From the NCBI RefSeq assembly GCF_007280415.1, contig NZ_VKKU01000001.1, forward strand, positions 1,364,001-1,428,000: a stretch of 64,000 nucleotides of DNA. The letters are read 5' to 3'. Source of the stretch: Sphingorhabdus contaminans. Its GTDB lineage: Bacteria > Pseudomonadota > Alphaproteobacteria > Sphingomonadales > Sphingomonadaceae. Shown one piece after another: positions 9,092 to 18,612 of this stretch. Position numbers and translations under genes: made by a program. Numbering within the stretch: the first letter of the stretch is position 1; the number at the start of each line of letters is the position of its first letter. The notes below the pieces were generated by a model. The model saw only the letters and a program-made list of their open reading frames with translations. It made no database searches and was not told the DNA's origin.

Positions 9092-9765
9092 GCCCCAATC
9101 AGCGCAATCATCCGTTCGGCGGCCTCGGCAGCCCGCTTGGCACCGCGTTTCAGATTGCTCTGGAAATCGCCGCTGCTTGATCCATCGGCATTGTCGGTCG
9201 TCGCCTTGATCGCGGCCCAGGGCAGGTTCATCCGCGCCGCAGCCTGCGCCACGGCCGCTGTTTCCATATCGATGATATCCCCGCCCAGCGCCTGATGCAG
9301 CCGGCGGCCATGATCGGCATTTTCGACAAAGCAGTCGCCGGTAATGATCCGCACCTTTGGCAAGCCGATATCCGGCGTTGGCATCGCCCGGAACGGTTCG
9401 ATATGCTCCTCTCCAATCGGCCAGGCACCCGCGCTGTAATGCGCGAAATGGTCATGCCGGGACGCGCCATAATCCCCCTGCACCGCTTCGGTAATCTGGA
9501 AACAATCCCCGTCGATATCCGATAGCTTTCCCGCCGTGCCGACGACCAGCAGCATCTGGACATTATAATGTTCGACCAGCATCATCGCCGCCATGGCCGC
9601 GTTGACCTTTCCGATGCCGCTGCAGGTGATGGCGATATTCTTGCCCGCATATTCCACCTGCCGGACCAGAAATCCGTGCAGGGGTTCTGAATCCTTGCTT
9701 TGCCCCGGGAACAGCGCTGCCGCCTCGGCATCAACGCCGGTAATGATACCAATATGTTGAATCAT
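9088..9765 (-). CDS. mtnN: 5'-methylthioadenosine/S-adenosylhomocysteine nucleosidase-type phosphorylase-fold protein
   Basis: 225 residues from the ATG at 9765, which has GAGAAGG upstream; seven further in-frame codons lie before it. The nucleoside phosphorylase fold is seen in GIITGVDAEAAAL at the N-terminus, CSGIGKVNAAMAA, VVGTAGKL and the C-terminal IDMETAAVAQAA block, where Met-Glu contacts the ribose. A conserved Asp follows in KATTDNADG. This enzyme hydrolyses MTA and SAH to adenine and a thioribose or ribosyl-homocysteine, in methionine salvage and methyl-cycle recycling. The family also holds purine nucleosidases, so exact specificity is inferred. Confidence 0.8.
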   Translation of the reverse strand: MIQHIGIITGVDAEAAALFPGQSKDSEPLHGFLVRQVEYAGKNIAITCSGIGKVNAAMAAMMLVEHYNVQMLLVVGTAGKLSDIDGDCFQITEAVQGDYGASRHDHFAHYSAGAWPIGEEHIEPFRAMPTPDIGLPKVRIITGDCFVENADHGRRLHQALGGDIIDMETAAVAQAAARMNLPWAAIKATTDNADGSSSGDFQSNLKRGAKRAAEAAERMIALIGA

Positions 9766-9835
9766 AAAAGCCTTCTCTTCGATCACAGGAAGGCCTTAGC
9801 GGTGCTTTGATGTGATTATGATGACAAAATGGAAA

Positions 9836-11143
9836 TTATCCACCGGCCGCAATCATGTCTTCGATCCGCACGAATTTCTCACGCGGCGCACCTTCGCGGG
9901 CGCGGGCGATTTCGGCTTCCTCGATCTTTTTCCAGTCGCTGAACTTCACGACTTGCACGCCGCGCTTGTCCAGCAACGCGTCCAGTCCGGGCCGTCCGGC
10001 TTTACCGGCCCCTTCCCCGATATCTTCGGCCACGGCATCTATGACAGTGTAACCATCCGGCCTGTTGGTGCCGATGGTCCCGGTGGGACCACGCCGTGCC
10101 CAGCCGACGCAATAAAGTCCCGGTAAAATCCGCCCGTCCACATTGGCAAAGCGCCCGCGTCCATGTTCATAAGGCACACCTTCGATCGACGGGGTCTGGT
10201 ACCCGATGCAGCTGATCACCATCGAACAGGCAATCTCATAGGTTTCGCCCGTACCCACACTGCGCAACTGGTCATCCAGTTTTGTGCGTTCGACAATGAT
10301 CCGCTCGACCTTGCCGTCGCCTTCAATCCGCACCGGTGCGGCAAAAAAGTCGAAGTTGATGCTGATCTGCTTGTCGGCCCGATAGGCTTCGGGAATGGCT
10401 GCAAATTCGCGCAAATGGGTCACCGACTTGCGCATTCCCGGCTCCAGCAGGGCATCTTCGCCTGTATCGGGCAGATCCTGAAGATCGACACGCGGCGTCG
10501 CCCGGTCGAGATGGGCGAGTTCGCCCAGTTCCTTGGGCGTCATCGCAATCTGGTGCGGGCCACGACGACCCAATATGGTGATTTCCTCCGTCGCCGATAC
10601 TTCCAGCACATCGAGCGCGTGGCTCACAATATCGGACCCGCCAAATTCGGCGCGGGTTTTCGACAGGATACGCGCCACATCCAGCGCCACATTGCCGTTA
10701 CCGATGATGGCAACATGCTTGCCATCCAGTGGTGGTTCAAGGTCGGCAAAGTCGGGATGGCCATTATACCAGCCAACAAAGGCCGCGCTGCCAAAGACGC
10801 CCGGCAAATCACCGCCGGGAATATCGAGTTTCCGGTCATCGGGTGCGCCGGTTGCCAGTACGACGGCATCGTAAAGGTCCTGCAATTCATCGACGCTGAC
10901 ATCCTTGCCCACGGTCACATTGCCGACAAAGCGGACATTTTCGGACAGGGCCACCTTTTCATAGCGGCCTGACACAGCCTTGATCGATTGGTGGTCCGGC
11001 GCAACGCCGAAGCGGATCAGGCCAAAGGGTACCGGCAGACGGTCGATAATATCGACCCGTACATCCTCCCCGAATTTTTTCTGCGCAGCCTCGGCAGAAT
11101 AATAACCTGCCGGACCAGAACCGATAATCGCGATATGCCGCAT
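9836..11143 (-). CDS. Ferredoxin--NADP+ reductase, adrenodoxin-reductase/FprA type
   Basis: 435 residues, soluble. The FAD-binding motif GSGPAG is at residues 8-13, followed by LPVPFGLIRFGVAPDHQ, a hallmark of the adrenodoxin reductase/FprA branch. The NADP motif GNGNVALDVARIL is near residue 150, and ILGRRGPHQIAMTPKELGEL follows it. The C-terminal WARRGPTGTIGTNRPDG closes the FAD site. The enzyme would pass electrons between NADPH and ferredoxins that feed P450s, oxygenases or Fe-S assembly. It is transcribed alone. No ferredoxin or P450 gene is adjacent. Confidence 0.9.
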   Translation of the reverse strand: MRHIAIIGSGPAGYYSAEAAQKKFGEDVRVDIIDRLPVPFGLIRFGVAPDHQSIKAVSGRYEKVALSENVRFVGNVTVGKDVSVDELQDLYDAVVLATGAPDDRKLDIPGGDLPGVFGSAAFVGWYNGHPDFADLEPPLDGKHVAIIGNGNVALDVARILSKTRAEFGGSDIVSHALDVLEVSATEEITILGRRGPHQIAMTPKELGELAHLDRATPRVDLQDLPDTGEDALLEPGMRKSVTHLREFAAIPEAYRADKQISINFDFFAAPVRIEGDGKVERIIVERTKLDDQLRSVGTGETYEIACSMVISCIGYQTPSIEGVPYEHGRGRFANVDGRILPGLYCVGWARRGPTGTIGTNRPDGYTVIDAVAEDIGEGAGKAGRPGLDALLDKRGVQVVKFSDWKKIEEAEIARAREGAPREKFVRIEDMIAAGG

Positions 11144-11189
11144 GGGCTTCTCCCTACCCTCGATTCGGCAGGCTAACGTCCTCCGCGCA

Positions 11190-11227
11190 AAAGAAAAGGG
11201 CCGGAACGCGATATACGTCCCGGCCCT
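11190..11227 (-). terminator. Rho-independent terminator of the TonB-dependent receptor
   Basis: On the minus strand AGGGCCGG pairs with CCGGCCCT (11220-11227 with 11197-11204) and is followed by TTTTCTTTT. It lies 22 bases past the receptor stop codon. Confidence 0.85.
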
Positions 11228-11249
11228 ACGGTTTCAATTCTACGCGTGC

Positions 11250-13847
11250 TTAGAATTTGGCTCCGACCTTCACGCCGTAAAAGCGGGGAGGTGCAGGATA
11301 AACGGCAAAGCTGTTTCCTTGTTCCGGGATCGGGAATGCCGTGATGTTGTAATAGGTGTCGAACAGATTTTCGACATAGCCTTCGATGCTGTACTTGCCG
11401 TCGCCGAAATTGACGCCCGCGCGTAGGTTCACAATTCCGAAGCCGTCATTGGCGGTAAAGCGGCGACCCAAAGGATCGTTCAGCGGGAACGCATCGCTGT
11501 TGACGCGGTAGTCGACATGGAACAGGCCGCCGACACCTTCACTGATCTGCGGCGTCCAGGTCATGGCGCCAGTGATGGTGTGCTTGGGCTGGTTCGATGC
11601 CTGACGGCCATTGTCGGCACCCGCCAGCGGGTCGGTTACCTTGGCATCCACATAGGTGTAGCCGAGGTTGAACGCGAGGTCGGGATGCGGACGGATGATG
11701 CTTTCGAGCTCGACGCCCTTCGACACCAGCTTGTCATAGTTCAGCACGACGAAGCTGTTTCCGAGGAACCGGTTGGACTGATAGCCCTTGAAGTTCGAAT
11801 AGAAGAGCGACGCGTTGAACTGGAACTGGCGGGTGAAGTTGGTCTTGATGCCAAATTCATAGGCATCCACCGTTTCATTGCCAAATTCCAGGTCGGTCAT
11901 CTGCGCACCGTCACCGCCGAGCAGGACGGAATCGAAGCTGCCACGGTCGAGGTTGTAACCACCCGATTTATAGCCGCGATCATAACCACCATAGACCAGC
12001 ACATCGTCATTCACCTTGAACGACAGACGCGCGGTTCCGGTGAATTCGCTTTCCGAACGGTCATCCGAACGGACGCCGTTGAATTCGCTGTTCACCGTGG
12101 GGTTGCAGGTCAGAAGGAACGCCGAATTCAGCAGTCCTGCGGCCTGCAATGCCGCACGATAAGGTGCCGTTGCCGGATTCTGGAAGAACGCGCAGGCCGG
12201 AACCGTCGAGGTCAGGTCGCTGGCGATATCCTTGGTTTCATGGTTGTAACGCAGACCCAATGTCAGCGACAGATTGTCGGTGAAATTGATGATGTTGTGC
12301 GTGAACAGGGCGTAAGCTTCGGTGTCGACCTTATACGCATCATTCTGCTGACCGGCGCCATTTGGCGTGCGGGGTAGCGGGCTGTTGAACAGTGCGAACA
12401 GGGCAGGATTACCAGCGGCCGCCGCAGCCAGTGTCGGGTTGGTCGCAAGCGCAACCTGACCGAACAAGGGCGTTGCCGGGCCAAGGGTGCCGAACAACTG
12501 CAGACCACTCGGCAGGGCTGCGCTGCGGGTCAGTTCACGGATCACGCCGTCGACATATTGGTCTGCCTGATTGCCGAAACGCACGGTGTCGTTCAGCGTC
12601 AGCTTTTCATTCAGGTAGAAACCGCCGACAAGCCAGTCGACGCGGTCATTGAATGCGGTGCCCTGCAAGCGGATTTCCTGTGTGAAATCCTTTATGCCGG
12701 TGCGGTAATTTTCACGATAGGCACGGTCCAGACCCGAAAAATCGATGTCCTGGTTACGCCGCGCGTCCCAATCGCGATAGGCGGTGATCGAGGTCAGCGT
12801 TGCGCCGCCCAGATCCCAGTTCAGTTCGCCCGAAAGGCCCCATTCGCTGACCTTTTCGGCCAGATTGCGGCCCGGCGAAACGGCCATGGTGCGGCTGCCG
12901 CGGCTATAGGCGGGAATGCCGACGGTGCCTGCGGTGCCACCCAGAGCGGGAACGCCGGCAAAGCCGTTGATGATATTGGTCGCAACAAGCGCGAGCGCCG
13001 AGTTGCTGCTGGTATCGATACCGGGGAAAAGCTGGAGTCCGCTCAAGGTGTTGACGGCGCCGCAGCAGACTTCGTCCGTCTTGGCAAAGTCACCGATGAA
13101 GCGGAAGCTGACCGTGTCATTTTCAAACAGGGCCTGACCGCGAACGAAGTAACGGTCGATATTGTTGATGCGGTTGTCGCTGTTCACATCGACAATATAG
13201 CCGTCGCGTTTGTGGTAACCGCCGTCGAGGCGCAGGGCGAGCTGTTCCGAAACAGGTCCGGTAACGCCGGCCTTGACTTCGATCTCGTCCAGATTGCCGT
13301 AGCTTGCCTCGACATAGCCGCCCAGTTCGAACTTCGGCTTTTGCGTGGTGATGTTCAGCGCACCTGCCGAGGTGTTACGGCCAAACAGCGTGCCCTGCGG
13401 TCCGCGCAGCACTTCGACGCGCTCGATCGGGGGCAGTTCGGCGAGCGCCACACCAGCGCGCGAACGGAATACACCGTCGATGAACACGCCCACAGCGGGT
13501 TCAAAACCGGGGTTATCGCCTGCGGTACCGATACCGCGGATCGACAGGACCGCGCCGGTTGCCGACGACTGGCCGGTCGTGGTTTTCAGCGACGGGGCAA
13601 GCTGCTGGATGCCGCGAATGTCGACGACACCGGCATTGGCAAGCTGTTCACCGCCAACAACGCTCACCGACAGCGGCACATCCTGTGCGGCCTGGTCGCG
13701 GCGTGTGGCGGTTACGATGATTTCATTATCGGAATAGGCATCTTCGGTCGCTTGTTCGGCCTGTACTTCGCCATCCTGGGCGAACGCAGACGTTGCCGGC
13801 GCGACAAGCACGGCAGTGCTGACAAGCAGCATATGAATCGATTTCAT
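11250..13847 (-). CDS. TonB-dependent outer-membrane receptor
   Basis: 865 residues from the ATG at 13847, with AGAGGA upstream. The signal peptide ends at ATSAFAQ. A TonB box-like stretch and EIIVTATRRDQ lead into the plug domain (VPLSVSVVGGEQLANAGVVDIRGIQQL, then VEVLRGPQGTLFGRNTSAGALNITT). The rest is a 22-strand barrel ending in the terminal phenylalanine of VKVGAKF. Such receptors import iron chelates, vitamins, sugars or aromatic compounds with energy from TonB-ExbBD. The plug wording is typical of the sphingomonad iron/aromatic receptor group. No transport partner gene is adjacent, so the ligand is unknown. Confidence 0.93.
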   Translation of the reverse strand: MKSIHMLLVSTAVLVAPATSAFAQDGEVQAEQATEDAYSDNEIIVTATRRDQAAQDVPLSVSVVGGEQLANAGVVDIRGIQQLAPSLKTTTGQSSATGAVLSIRGIGTAGDNPGFEPAVGVFIDGVFRSRAGVALAELPPIERVEVLRGPQGTLFGRNTSAGALNITTQKPKFELGGYVEASYGNLDEIEVKAGVTGPVSEQLALRLDGGYHKRDGYIVDVNSDNRINNIDRYFVRGQALFENDTVSFRFIGDFAKTDEVCCGAVNTLSGLQLFPGIDTSSNSALALVATNIINGFAGVPALGGTAGTVGIPAYSRGSRTMAVSPGRNLAEKVSEWGLSGELNWDLGGATLTSITAYRDWDARRNQDIDFSGLDRAYRENYRTGIKDFTQEIRLQGTAFNDRVDWLVGGFYLNEKLTLNDTVRFGNQADQYVDGVIRELTRSAALPSGLQLFGTLGPATPLFGQVALATNPTLAAAAAGNPALFALFNSPLPRTPNGAGQQNDAYKVDTEAYALFTHNIINFTDNLSLTLGLRYNHETKDIASDLTSTVPACAFFQNPATAPYRAALQAAGLLNSAFLLTCNPTVNSEFNGVRSDDRSESEFTGTARLSFKVNDDVLVYGGYDRGYKSGGYNLDRGSFDSVLLGGDGAQMTDLEFGNETVDAYEFGIKTNFTRQFQFNASLFYSNFKGYQSNRFLGNSFVVLNYDKLVSKGVELESIIRPHPDLAFNLGYTYVDAKVTDPLAGADNGRQASNQPKHTITGAMTWTPQISEGVGGLFHVDYRVNSDAFPLNDPLGRRFTANDGFGIVNLRAGVNFGDGKYSIEGYVENLFDTYYNITAFPIPEQGNSFAVYPAPPRFYGVKVGAKF

Positions 13848-13986
13848 GATGTTCCTCTGTAGACTTTTTGCGGTCAAACCGCTTGGGGGAGATAAACTTC
13901 AGGCTCGGGCCCGAGGTCCTCTCTAGATAGAGGAACTTAACAAATCACACCAAGAAAATTACGAATTTCCGTGCATTTACACCGCT

Positions 13987-14010
13987 GGCTGTGACTCAAA
14001 TACCACAGCC
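13987..14010. other. Hairpin between the depolymerase-like gene and the TonB receptor
   Basis: GGCTGTG (13987-13993) pairs with CACAGCC (14004-14010) around a 10-base loop, just past the stop of the depolymerase-like gene on the minus strand. There is no T-tract, so it may slow or attenuate rather than terminate. Two short palindromes follow nearer the receptor start (13901-13915 and 13917-13932). Confidence 0.4.
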
Positions 14011-14029
14011 TGTCGTTCGCAAACCTTTG

Positions 14030-14863
14030 TCAGGCCGCCTGCCGCGCCTCTGCGGCGGGGCGATCTAGGAATTCGACGATGGCCGCGATGCTCTCCTGTG
14101 CATGGCTCAGCAGAAACAGGTGGCCGCCATCTTCGATCACGAACAATTCGCTGTTCGGAATCAGGAAATCGAGGAACTTGCCGTTAGCCAGCGGCACGAT
14201 CTGGTCGTCGCCGCCCATCATGATCAGGGTCTGCGTTTTCAGGAACGGCAGGAACGGTGCGCTGGTCCAGCCCATCATCGCCAGCAACTGGTAGAAATAG
14301 CCCGTCTTGGACGGCGGTTTCAGCCGGTTGATATGCTCGGCCTTGTTTCCGACCATCCCGCCGTACAGCGTCTTGAAATGCTTGGCCATGAATTCGGGGT
14401 CGATATAGCGGCGCGGATCGGCCATTTTTACAAGGGCCGCCGGATTGCCGGGGACCATCAGCATGCCCGCGCTGGTCGCCACCAGGATCAGCTTGTTCAC
14501 GCGCGCATTGTTCTGCAGCGCAAATTGCTGGGCCATCGCCCCGCCCCAGCTGACGCCCATGACATCCACCAGCGGCATTTCAAACCGGTCGAGCAAAAGA
14601 TCGGCAATGCGCGCCATCAATATGGCATTATAGGGCACCACAGGGTCCGGCGAACCGCCGATGCCGGGCATGTCATACGTGATGAAGTCGCGGTCATCGA
14701 TCAGCTCCGCCATCGGCGCCATCGCCTCGATATTCGCACCAATGCCGTTGAAAAACAGGATGGGAAGCTTGCCCGAACCTTTGGTTGCCCGCCACACGGC
14801 AACGCGCAATGTGCGTCCGTCAACGGTTTCCATGCTGTAAACTGGTTCGCGGCCCTGTGCCAT
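14030..14863 (-). CDS. phaZ: Alpha/beta hydrolase, intracellular polyhydroxyalkanoate depolymerase-like
   Basis: 277 residues. The nucleophile elbow GVSWGG puts the catalytic serine at residue 105. The acid is probably in MGGDDQIVP and the histidine in EDGGHLFLLSHAQ. The early FFNGIGANIE provides the oxyanion region. This sequence style (GVSWGGAMAQQFA, ILVATSAG, GGMVGNK) is that of the medium-chain PHA depolymerase PhaZ and its relatives. The PHA synthase gene lies 1.2 kb upstream on the same strand, which supports a role in mobilising stored PHA. A general esterase role remains possible. AGGGGAA precedes the ATG. Confidence 0.75.
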   Translation of the reverse strand: MAQGREPVYSMETVDGRTLRVAVWRATKGSGKLPILFFNGIGANIEAMAPMAELIDDRDFITYDMPGIGGSPDPVVPYNAILMARIADLLLDRFEMPLVDVMGVSWGGAMAQQFALQNNARVNKLILVATSAGMLMVPGNPAALVKMADPRRYIDPEFMAKHFKTLYGGMVGNKAEHINRLKPPSKTGYFYQLLAMMGWTSAPFLPFLKTQTLIMMGGDDQIVPLANGKFLDFLIPNSELFVIEDGGHLFLLSHAQESIAAIVEFLDRPAAEARQAA

Positions 14864-14952
14864 AATCGTTCCCCTGCCCTTATATACGGGTCGCTGCCCT
14901 ATGGTTTAACCGAACGGTTAGGCTGTGCAAGGATATTTGTAATCCGCCTGCC

Positions 14953-15954
14953 TCAACGCGGGAAAAGCAGACGGGCGGTGGTGCCGCCCTGCCCTTCGAT
15001 ATGCAATGTGCCGTTCAGTTGCTGCGACAGGGCCTGTGTGATCAACGTGCCAAGGCCATTGCTGCTCAGCGGATCAAAGTCGGCGGGCAGTCCATGGCCG
15101 TCGTCGCGGATGATAAGTTCCAGCTTTTCACCCTCGACAGGATGCAGCGATAGCCAGATATTGCCACCCGGACGACCGGCAAATCCGTGCTTCAGGCTGT
15201 TGGTCATCAGCTCGCTCACCAACAGCGAAAGCGTCATCAACCGGTCCATGTCCAGCTTGACCGCCGCCGTGTCGACGGAAAACTGGACATTGGCCTGTTT
15301 CTTCGCGGCGCGCAGCAGATCGGTGCCGAGGTCGTCAAAATATTGCCGGATCGGCAGTTCCGCCGATGCCGGATCATAAAGGCGGCGATGGATGCTCGAC
15401 ATGATGCCGATGCGGCTCGCGGCCTCGTCCAGCGCGGATGATGCGGTTGCCGGATCGGCGATGACCTTGCGTTTCTGCATGTTCAGCAATGCGGCAACGA
15501 CGCTCATGTTATTCGCGACGCGGTGCTGCAGTTCCTGAAACATCGTGCGCTGCCGTTCATAAAGCTGTGCAGTCACCTCCCGTTCCGACCGGAGCTGGTC
15601 CGCCGCCTTGAACATGAAATGGAACAGCGCAATGTCGACCCCGACGATGAAGGTGTAGAAACCGAGCGCAAAGGCGGTCGGAATGTCCATTCCGAACGCG
15701 CCGAAGGGCGGGATGAAATAATACCAGGCGGCAATGCCCGACAGGGCCGCACACAGGATTCCTGGGCGCGTCCCGGCAATGAAGGCCGTCAGAATGACTG
15801 CCGGAAAAAAGGTGAGATAGGGAAAGCCGGGCGGCAACACCTCCTGCAGCACAAAACGCAAAAGCAGTGCCGTTGCAAATGCGGCAACGGCAATGCTGTA
15901 TCCGAAAAATGCGTTATTCCGGATCGGTTTTACTGTTTCAGCAATCGAGTGCAT
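14953..15954 (-). CDS. Sensor histidine kinase, DUF4118 plus HisKA_2 type
   Basis: 333 residues. The first 115 form a four-segment membrane domain of the DUF4118 type also found in KdpD. A short coiled linker leads to ELQHRVANN, with the phospho-acceptor at His144, typical of the HisKA_2/HWE group. The ATPase domain has the N-box (LVSELMTNSLKHGF) and G-box (IRDDGHGLP, then SNGLGTLITQALSQQL). There is no periplasmic sensor loop of any size and no receiver domain, and no response regulator gene is adjacent. In alphaproteobacteria such kinases often feed the general stress response, which is only a possibility here. Confidence 0.85.
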   Translation of the reverse strand: MHSIAETVKPIRNNAFFGYSIAVAAFATALLLRFVLQEVLPPGFPYLTFFPAVILTAFIAGTRPGILCAALSGIAAWYYFIPPFGAFGMDIPTAFALGFYTFIVGVDIALFHFMFKAADQLRSEREVTAQLYERQRTMFQELQHRVANNMSVVAALLNMQKRKVIADPATASSALDEAASRIGIMSSIHRRLYDPASAELPIRQYFDDLGTDLLRAAKKQANVQFSVDTAAVKLDMDRLMTLSLLVSELMTNSLKHGFAGRPGGNIWLSLHPVEGEKLELIIRDDGHGLPADFDPLSSNGLGTLITQALSQQLNGTLHIEGQGGTTARLLFPR

Positions 15955-16107
15955 GCCATCCCCATGTGCACGTGTGGATCAGCGCGCGTAGATTTCCTGT
16001 GTCTGTTGCGCAATACCTCACGTATATTGGAAAACGCGTTGAACCGATCAACCCAAAAGGGTCAACCGATTGAAAAATCCGACCAATCGTATCACACAGG
16101 GGCCGGA

Positions 16108-17862
16108 TTATTCCAGCACATATAATCCCGGCGCCGCTTCCATCGGCGGATAGGCCTTGCTTCCCAGCGTCGCCGGTACCGCGACTTCCTTGCCGGATCG
16201 CGCATGCAGCCATTCCATCCAATAGGGCCACCAGCTTCCGGCGACTTCCTCGGTCCCCTTCATCCATTCGCCCACATCGGCAGGGGTCTTGCCCTTGCTG
16301 TGCTTCCAATATTTCGCCTTGGGATTGCCCGGCGGGTTCAAAATGGCCTGCATATGACCGGCCTGGCTCAGGATGAATTCGACATTTTTCGATCCGAACA
16401 ATTGCGTCGAACGATAGCAGGCGCGCCAGGGCGTAATATGGTCGGTCGTCCCGCCCAGAATGAACATGTCGCCCGTAACCTTGGTCAGGTCGAGCGTATG
16501 TCCCGCCACGTCGAACGTCCCCGGCTGCGCATAGGCATTCGCCTCGAACAGTTCGAGGAAATCGCCCATCAGGCTGGACGACAGGTTGGTCGCGTCGGCA
16601 TTCCAGAACAGGATGTCAAATGCAGGCGGATCTTCACCCAGCAGATAATTGTTAATGACATAGTTCCAGATCAGGTCATTGGGCCGCAGCCAGGCAAAGC
16701 CGCGTGCCAGGCTCGATCCTTCGATCACACCCTTTTTCGCTGCACGCTGACGCGCAAGCGCGATGCCGTTGTGCGACACCAGCGACGATGCTTCGGTATC
16801 GCCGGGCTTCGGCTCCAGCACGCAGACCATCATCGTGATCGCGTTGGCGCGTGTATCGCCCATTGATGCAAGCTTCGACAGCAGGACCGACATGGTCTGC
16901 CCGCCCGAACAGCCGCCCGACACGTTGACCTTGTCGATGCCGGTAATGTCGCACACTACGTCCAGCGCCTTGATGCAGCTTTCAATATATTCGTTCATAC
17001 CCCAGACGCCCATGTCGTCCGTTGGATTGCGCCAGGATATCATGAAGGGCTGGATCCCGTGGTCCGTCTGCCACTTGATCACCGACTTTTCAGGGCTGAG
17101 GTCGTTGATATACATTTTGTTGATTTGCGGCGGAATGGTCAGTTGCGGGATCGCATAGACCTTGTCGGTGGTCGGCGCGTACTGGATCAGTTCGAACCGT
17201 TCGTCACGATAGACCACCGAACCCTTGGCCGTCGCGACATTTTCGCCCAGTTTGAAGGGCTTTTTGTTGACCTGGCTCACCATCATGTCGTTGTGAACCA
17301 TGTCGTTATAGGCGTTTTTCAGCCCCTTCACGAGGCTGAGGCCGCCTGAATCCACCAGCCGCTTCTGCGCGGTCGGATTGCCGATCAGGCTGTTTGTCGG
17401 CGACAGCGCGTCAATGATGATCTGCGAAATGAAGTTCGCGCGGTCACGTTCCAGCGCGTCCAGTTCCAGATCCTCGATATAGCTTTTGACGCCTTTCTGC
17501 ACCGCCAGATAATATTGCGCGCCCGCCTTGAAAAAGGGGTTGAACCGCCATGCCGGGTCCATGAAACGCTTGTCCTTGGGATCTGGGGCCAGATCGGACT
17601 GGCCGGTCATGATCTTGACTACATCCTCGCTGAAATTCCCGGCGGCCTTGAACGCCTTGTCGGGGTTGGTCGCTGTCTGGCGGAGCATCAGGCCGATTGC
17701 GCCGATAAAATCTTCCCGCGCCAGACCGGCCAGAGGCCCGAGCGCCATCGTCGCATCATTGGCGGCATCAAATGCCCCTGCCATCCCGCTAAAAGGTGCG
17801 CCCTTCTTGGCCTTTTTCGCGCCCGTCTTTTTATCGGCGCTTTTGTCAGCTTTTGCAGCCAT
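16108..17862 (-). CDS. phaC: Class I poly(R)-hydroxyalkanoate synthase
   Basis: 584 residues from the ATG at 17862, which has AGGAG upstream; an earlier in-frame ATG adds 21 residues with no ribosome site. The lysine-rich N-terminal 20 residues are followed by the PhaC N-domain. The lipase-like box GGCSGG carries the catalytic Cys318. The general-base Asp is in GTTDHITPWR and the His in SQAGHMQAILNPP. The enzyme polymerises hydroxyacyl-CoA into storage granules. No phaA, phaB or phaR gene is adjacent; a kinase gene and the depolymerase-like gene follow on the same strand, although 153 bases separate the kinase. Confidence 0.93.
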   Translation of the reverse strand: MAAKADKSADKKTGAKKAKKGAPFSGMAGAFDAANDATMALGPLAGLAREDFIGAIGLMLRQTATNPDKAFKAAGNFSEDVVKIMTGQSDLAPDPKDKRFMDPAWRFNPFFKAGAQYYLAVQKGVKSYIEDLELDALERDRANFISQIIIDALSPTNSLIGNPTAQKRLVDSGGLSLVKGLKNAYNDMVHNDMMVSQVNKKPFKLGENVATAKGSVVYRDERFELIQYAPTTDKVYAIPQLTIPPQINKMYINDLSPEKSVIKWQTDHGIQPFMISWRNPTDDMGVWGMNEYIESCIKALDVVCDITGIDKVNVSGGCSGGQTMSVLLSKLASMGDTRANAITMMVCVLEPKPGDTEASSLVSHNGIALARQRAAKKGVIEGSSLARGFAWLRPNDLIWNYVINNYLLGEDPPAFDILFWNADATNLSSSLMGDFLELFEANAYAQPGTFDVAGHTLDLTKVTGDMFILGGTTDHITPWRACYRSTQLFGSKNVEFILSQAGHMQAILNPPGNPKAKYWKHSKGKTPADVGEWMKGTEEVAGSWWPYWMEWLHARSGKEVAVPATLGSKAYPPMEAAPGLYVLE

Positions 17863-17937
17863 GCATATCTCCTCTTCCCGGAACAAGAGATTGCACGGAC
17901 TTTCGCCGACGTCAATTGAGGTCAAAACACAAAATGG

Positions 17938-18612
17938 TCACTGTTCCAAATCGGAAGGCTCCATCATCTGCCGCGCGATAGCAAGGGCAACCACCGCCCC
18001 CAGCAATTGCGCGGCAATGAACGGCGCAACATCGGCAGGCGCAATACCGGCAAAACTGTTGCTCAGGCTCCGCGCCACGGTGATAGCGGGGTTGGCGAAG
18101 CTGGTGGAGGATGTGAACCAATAGGCGGCGGTAATGTAGAGCGCGACGCTGACGGGTACGGCCTGCGGGCGGGTGCGCAGCGTTCCCAATATGGTCAGGA
18201 CCAACCCGAAGGTCGCAATAAACTCGCCTGTCCATTGCCCCAGACCGGTGCGGCTTTTGCCGGAAAATTGCAGGATAGCCTCATCGAACATCAGATGCGT
18301 CGCCCAGACGCCGGATATGCCGCCTGCTATTTGCGCCACCATATAGGCCAGTGCCGCCTTCGCCTGTAATTCCTTGCGCAACCACATGACCAGTGTGACG
18401 GCGGGGTTGAAATGCGCCCCCGACAACGGCCCGAACATGGTGATCAGCACATATAGCATCGCGCCGGTTGCCACGCTGTTGCCGAGAAGCGCGACCGCGA
18501 CATTGCCGCCGGACAGCCGCTCGGCCATGATACCGGAACCGACCACGGTCGCGAACAGCAGGAAAGAACCCAAAGCTTCAGCGGAAACAGACCGCCGCAA
18601 CGCCGCCGTCAC
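17938..18612 (-). CDS. aqpS: Aquaglyceroporin-like channel of the arsenic operon (AqpS type)
   Basis: 224 residues with six membrane segments and the two half-helix motifs NPA at 69-71 (GAHFNPAVT) and 174-176 (SFANPAITVAR), so a MIP-family channel. It starts with GTG and overlaps the arsC stop as GTGA, which shows it is the last gene of the ars operon. In Sinorhizobium meliloti an AqpS replaces ArsB and lets the arsenite made by ArsC leave the cell down its gradient. The same role is inferred here because no arsB or acr3 gene is present in the operon. Confidence 0.85.
   Translation of the reverse strand: MTAALRRSVSAEALGSFLLFATVVGSGIMAERLSGGNVAVALLGNSVATGAMLYVLITMFGPLSGAHFNPAVTLVMWLRKELQAKAALAYMVAQIAGGISGVWATHLMFDEAILQFSGKSRTGLGQWTGEFIATFGLVLTILGTLRTRPQAVPVSVALYITAAYWFTSSTSFANPAITVARSLSNSFAGIAPADVAPFIAAQLLGAVVALAIARQMMEPSDLEQ

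Noticed and set aside
12558-13862. Long antisense open frame opposite the TonB receptor
   Set aside because: Residues are the mirror of a barrel gene and no known domain appears.
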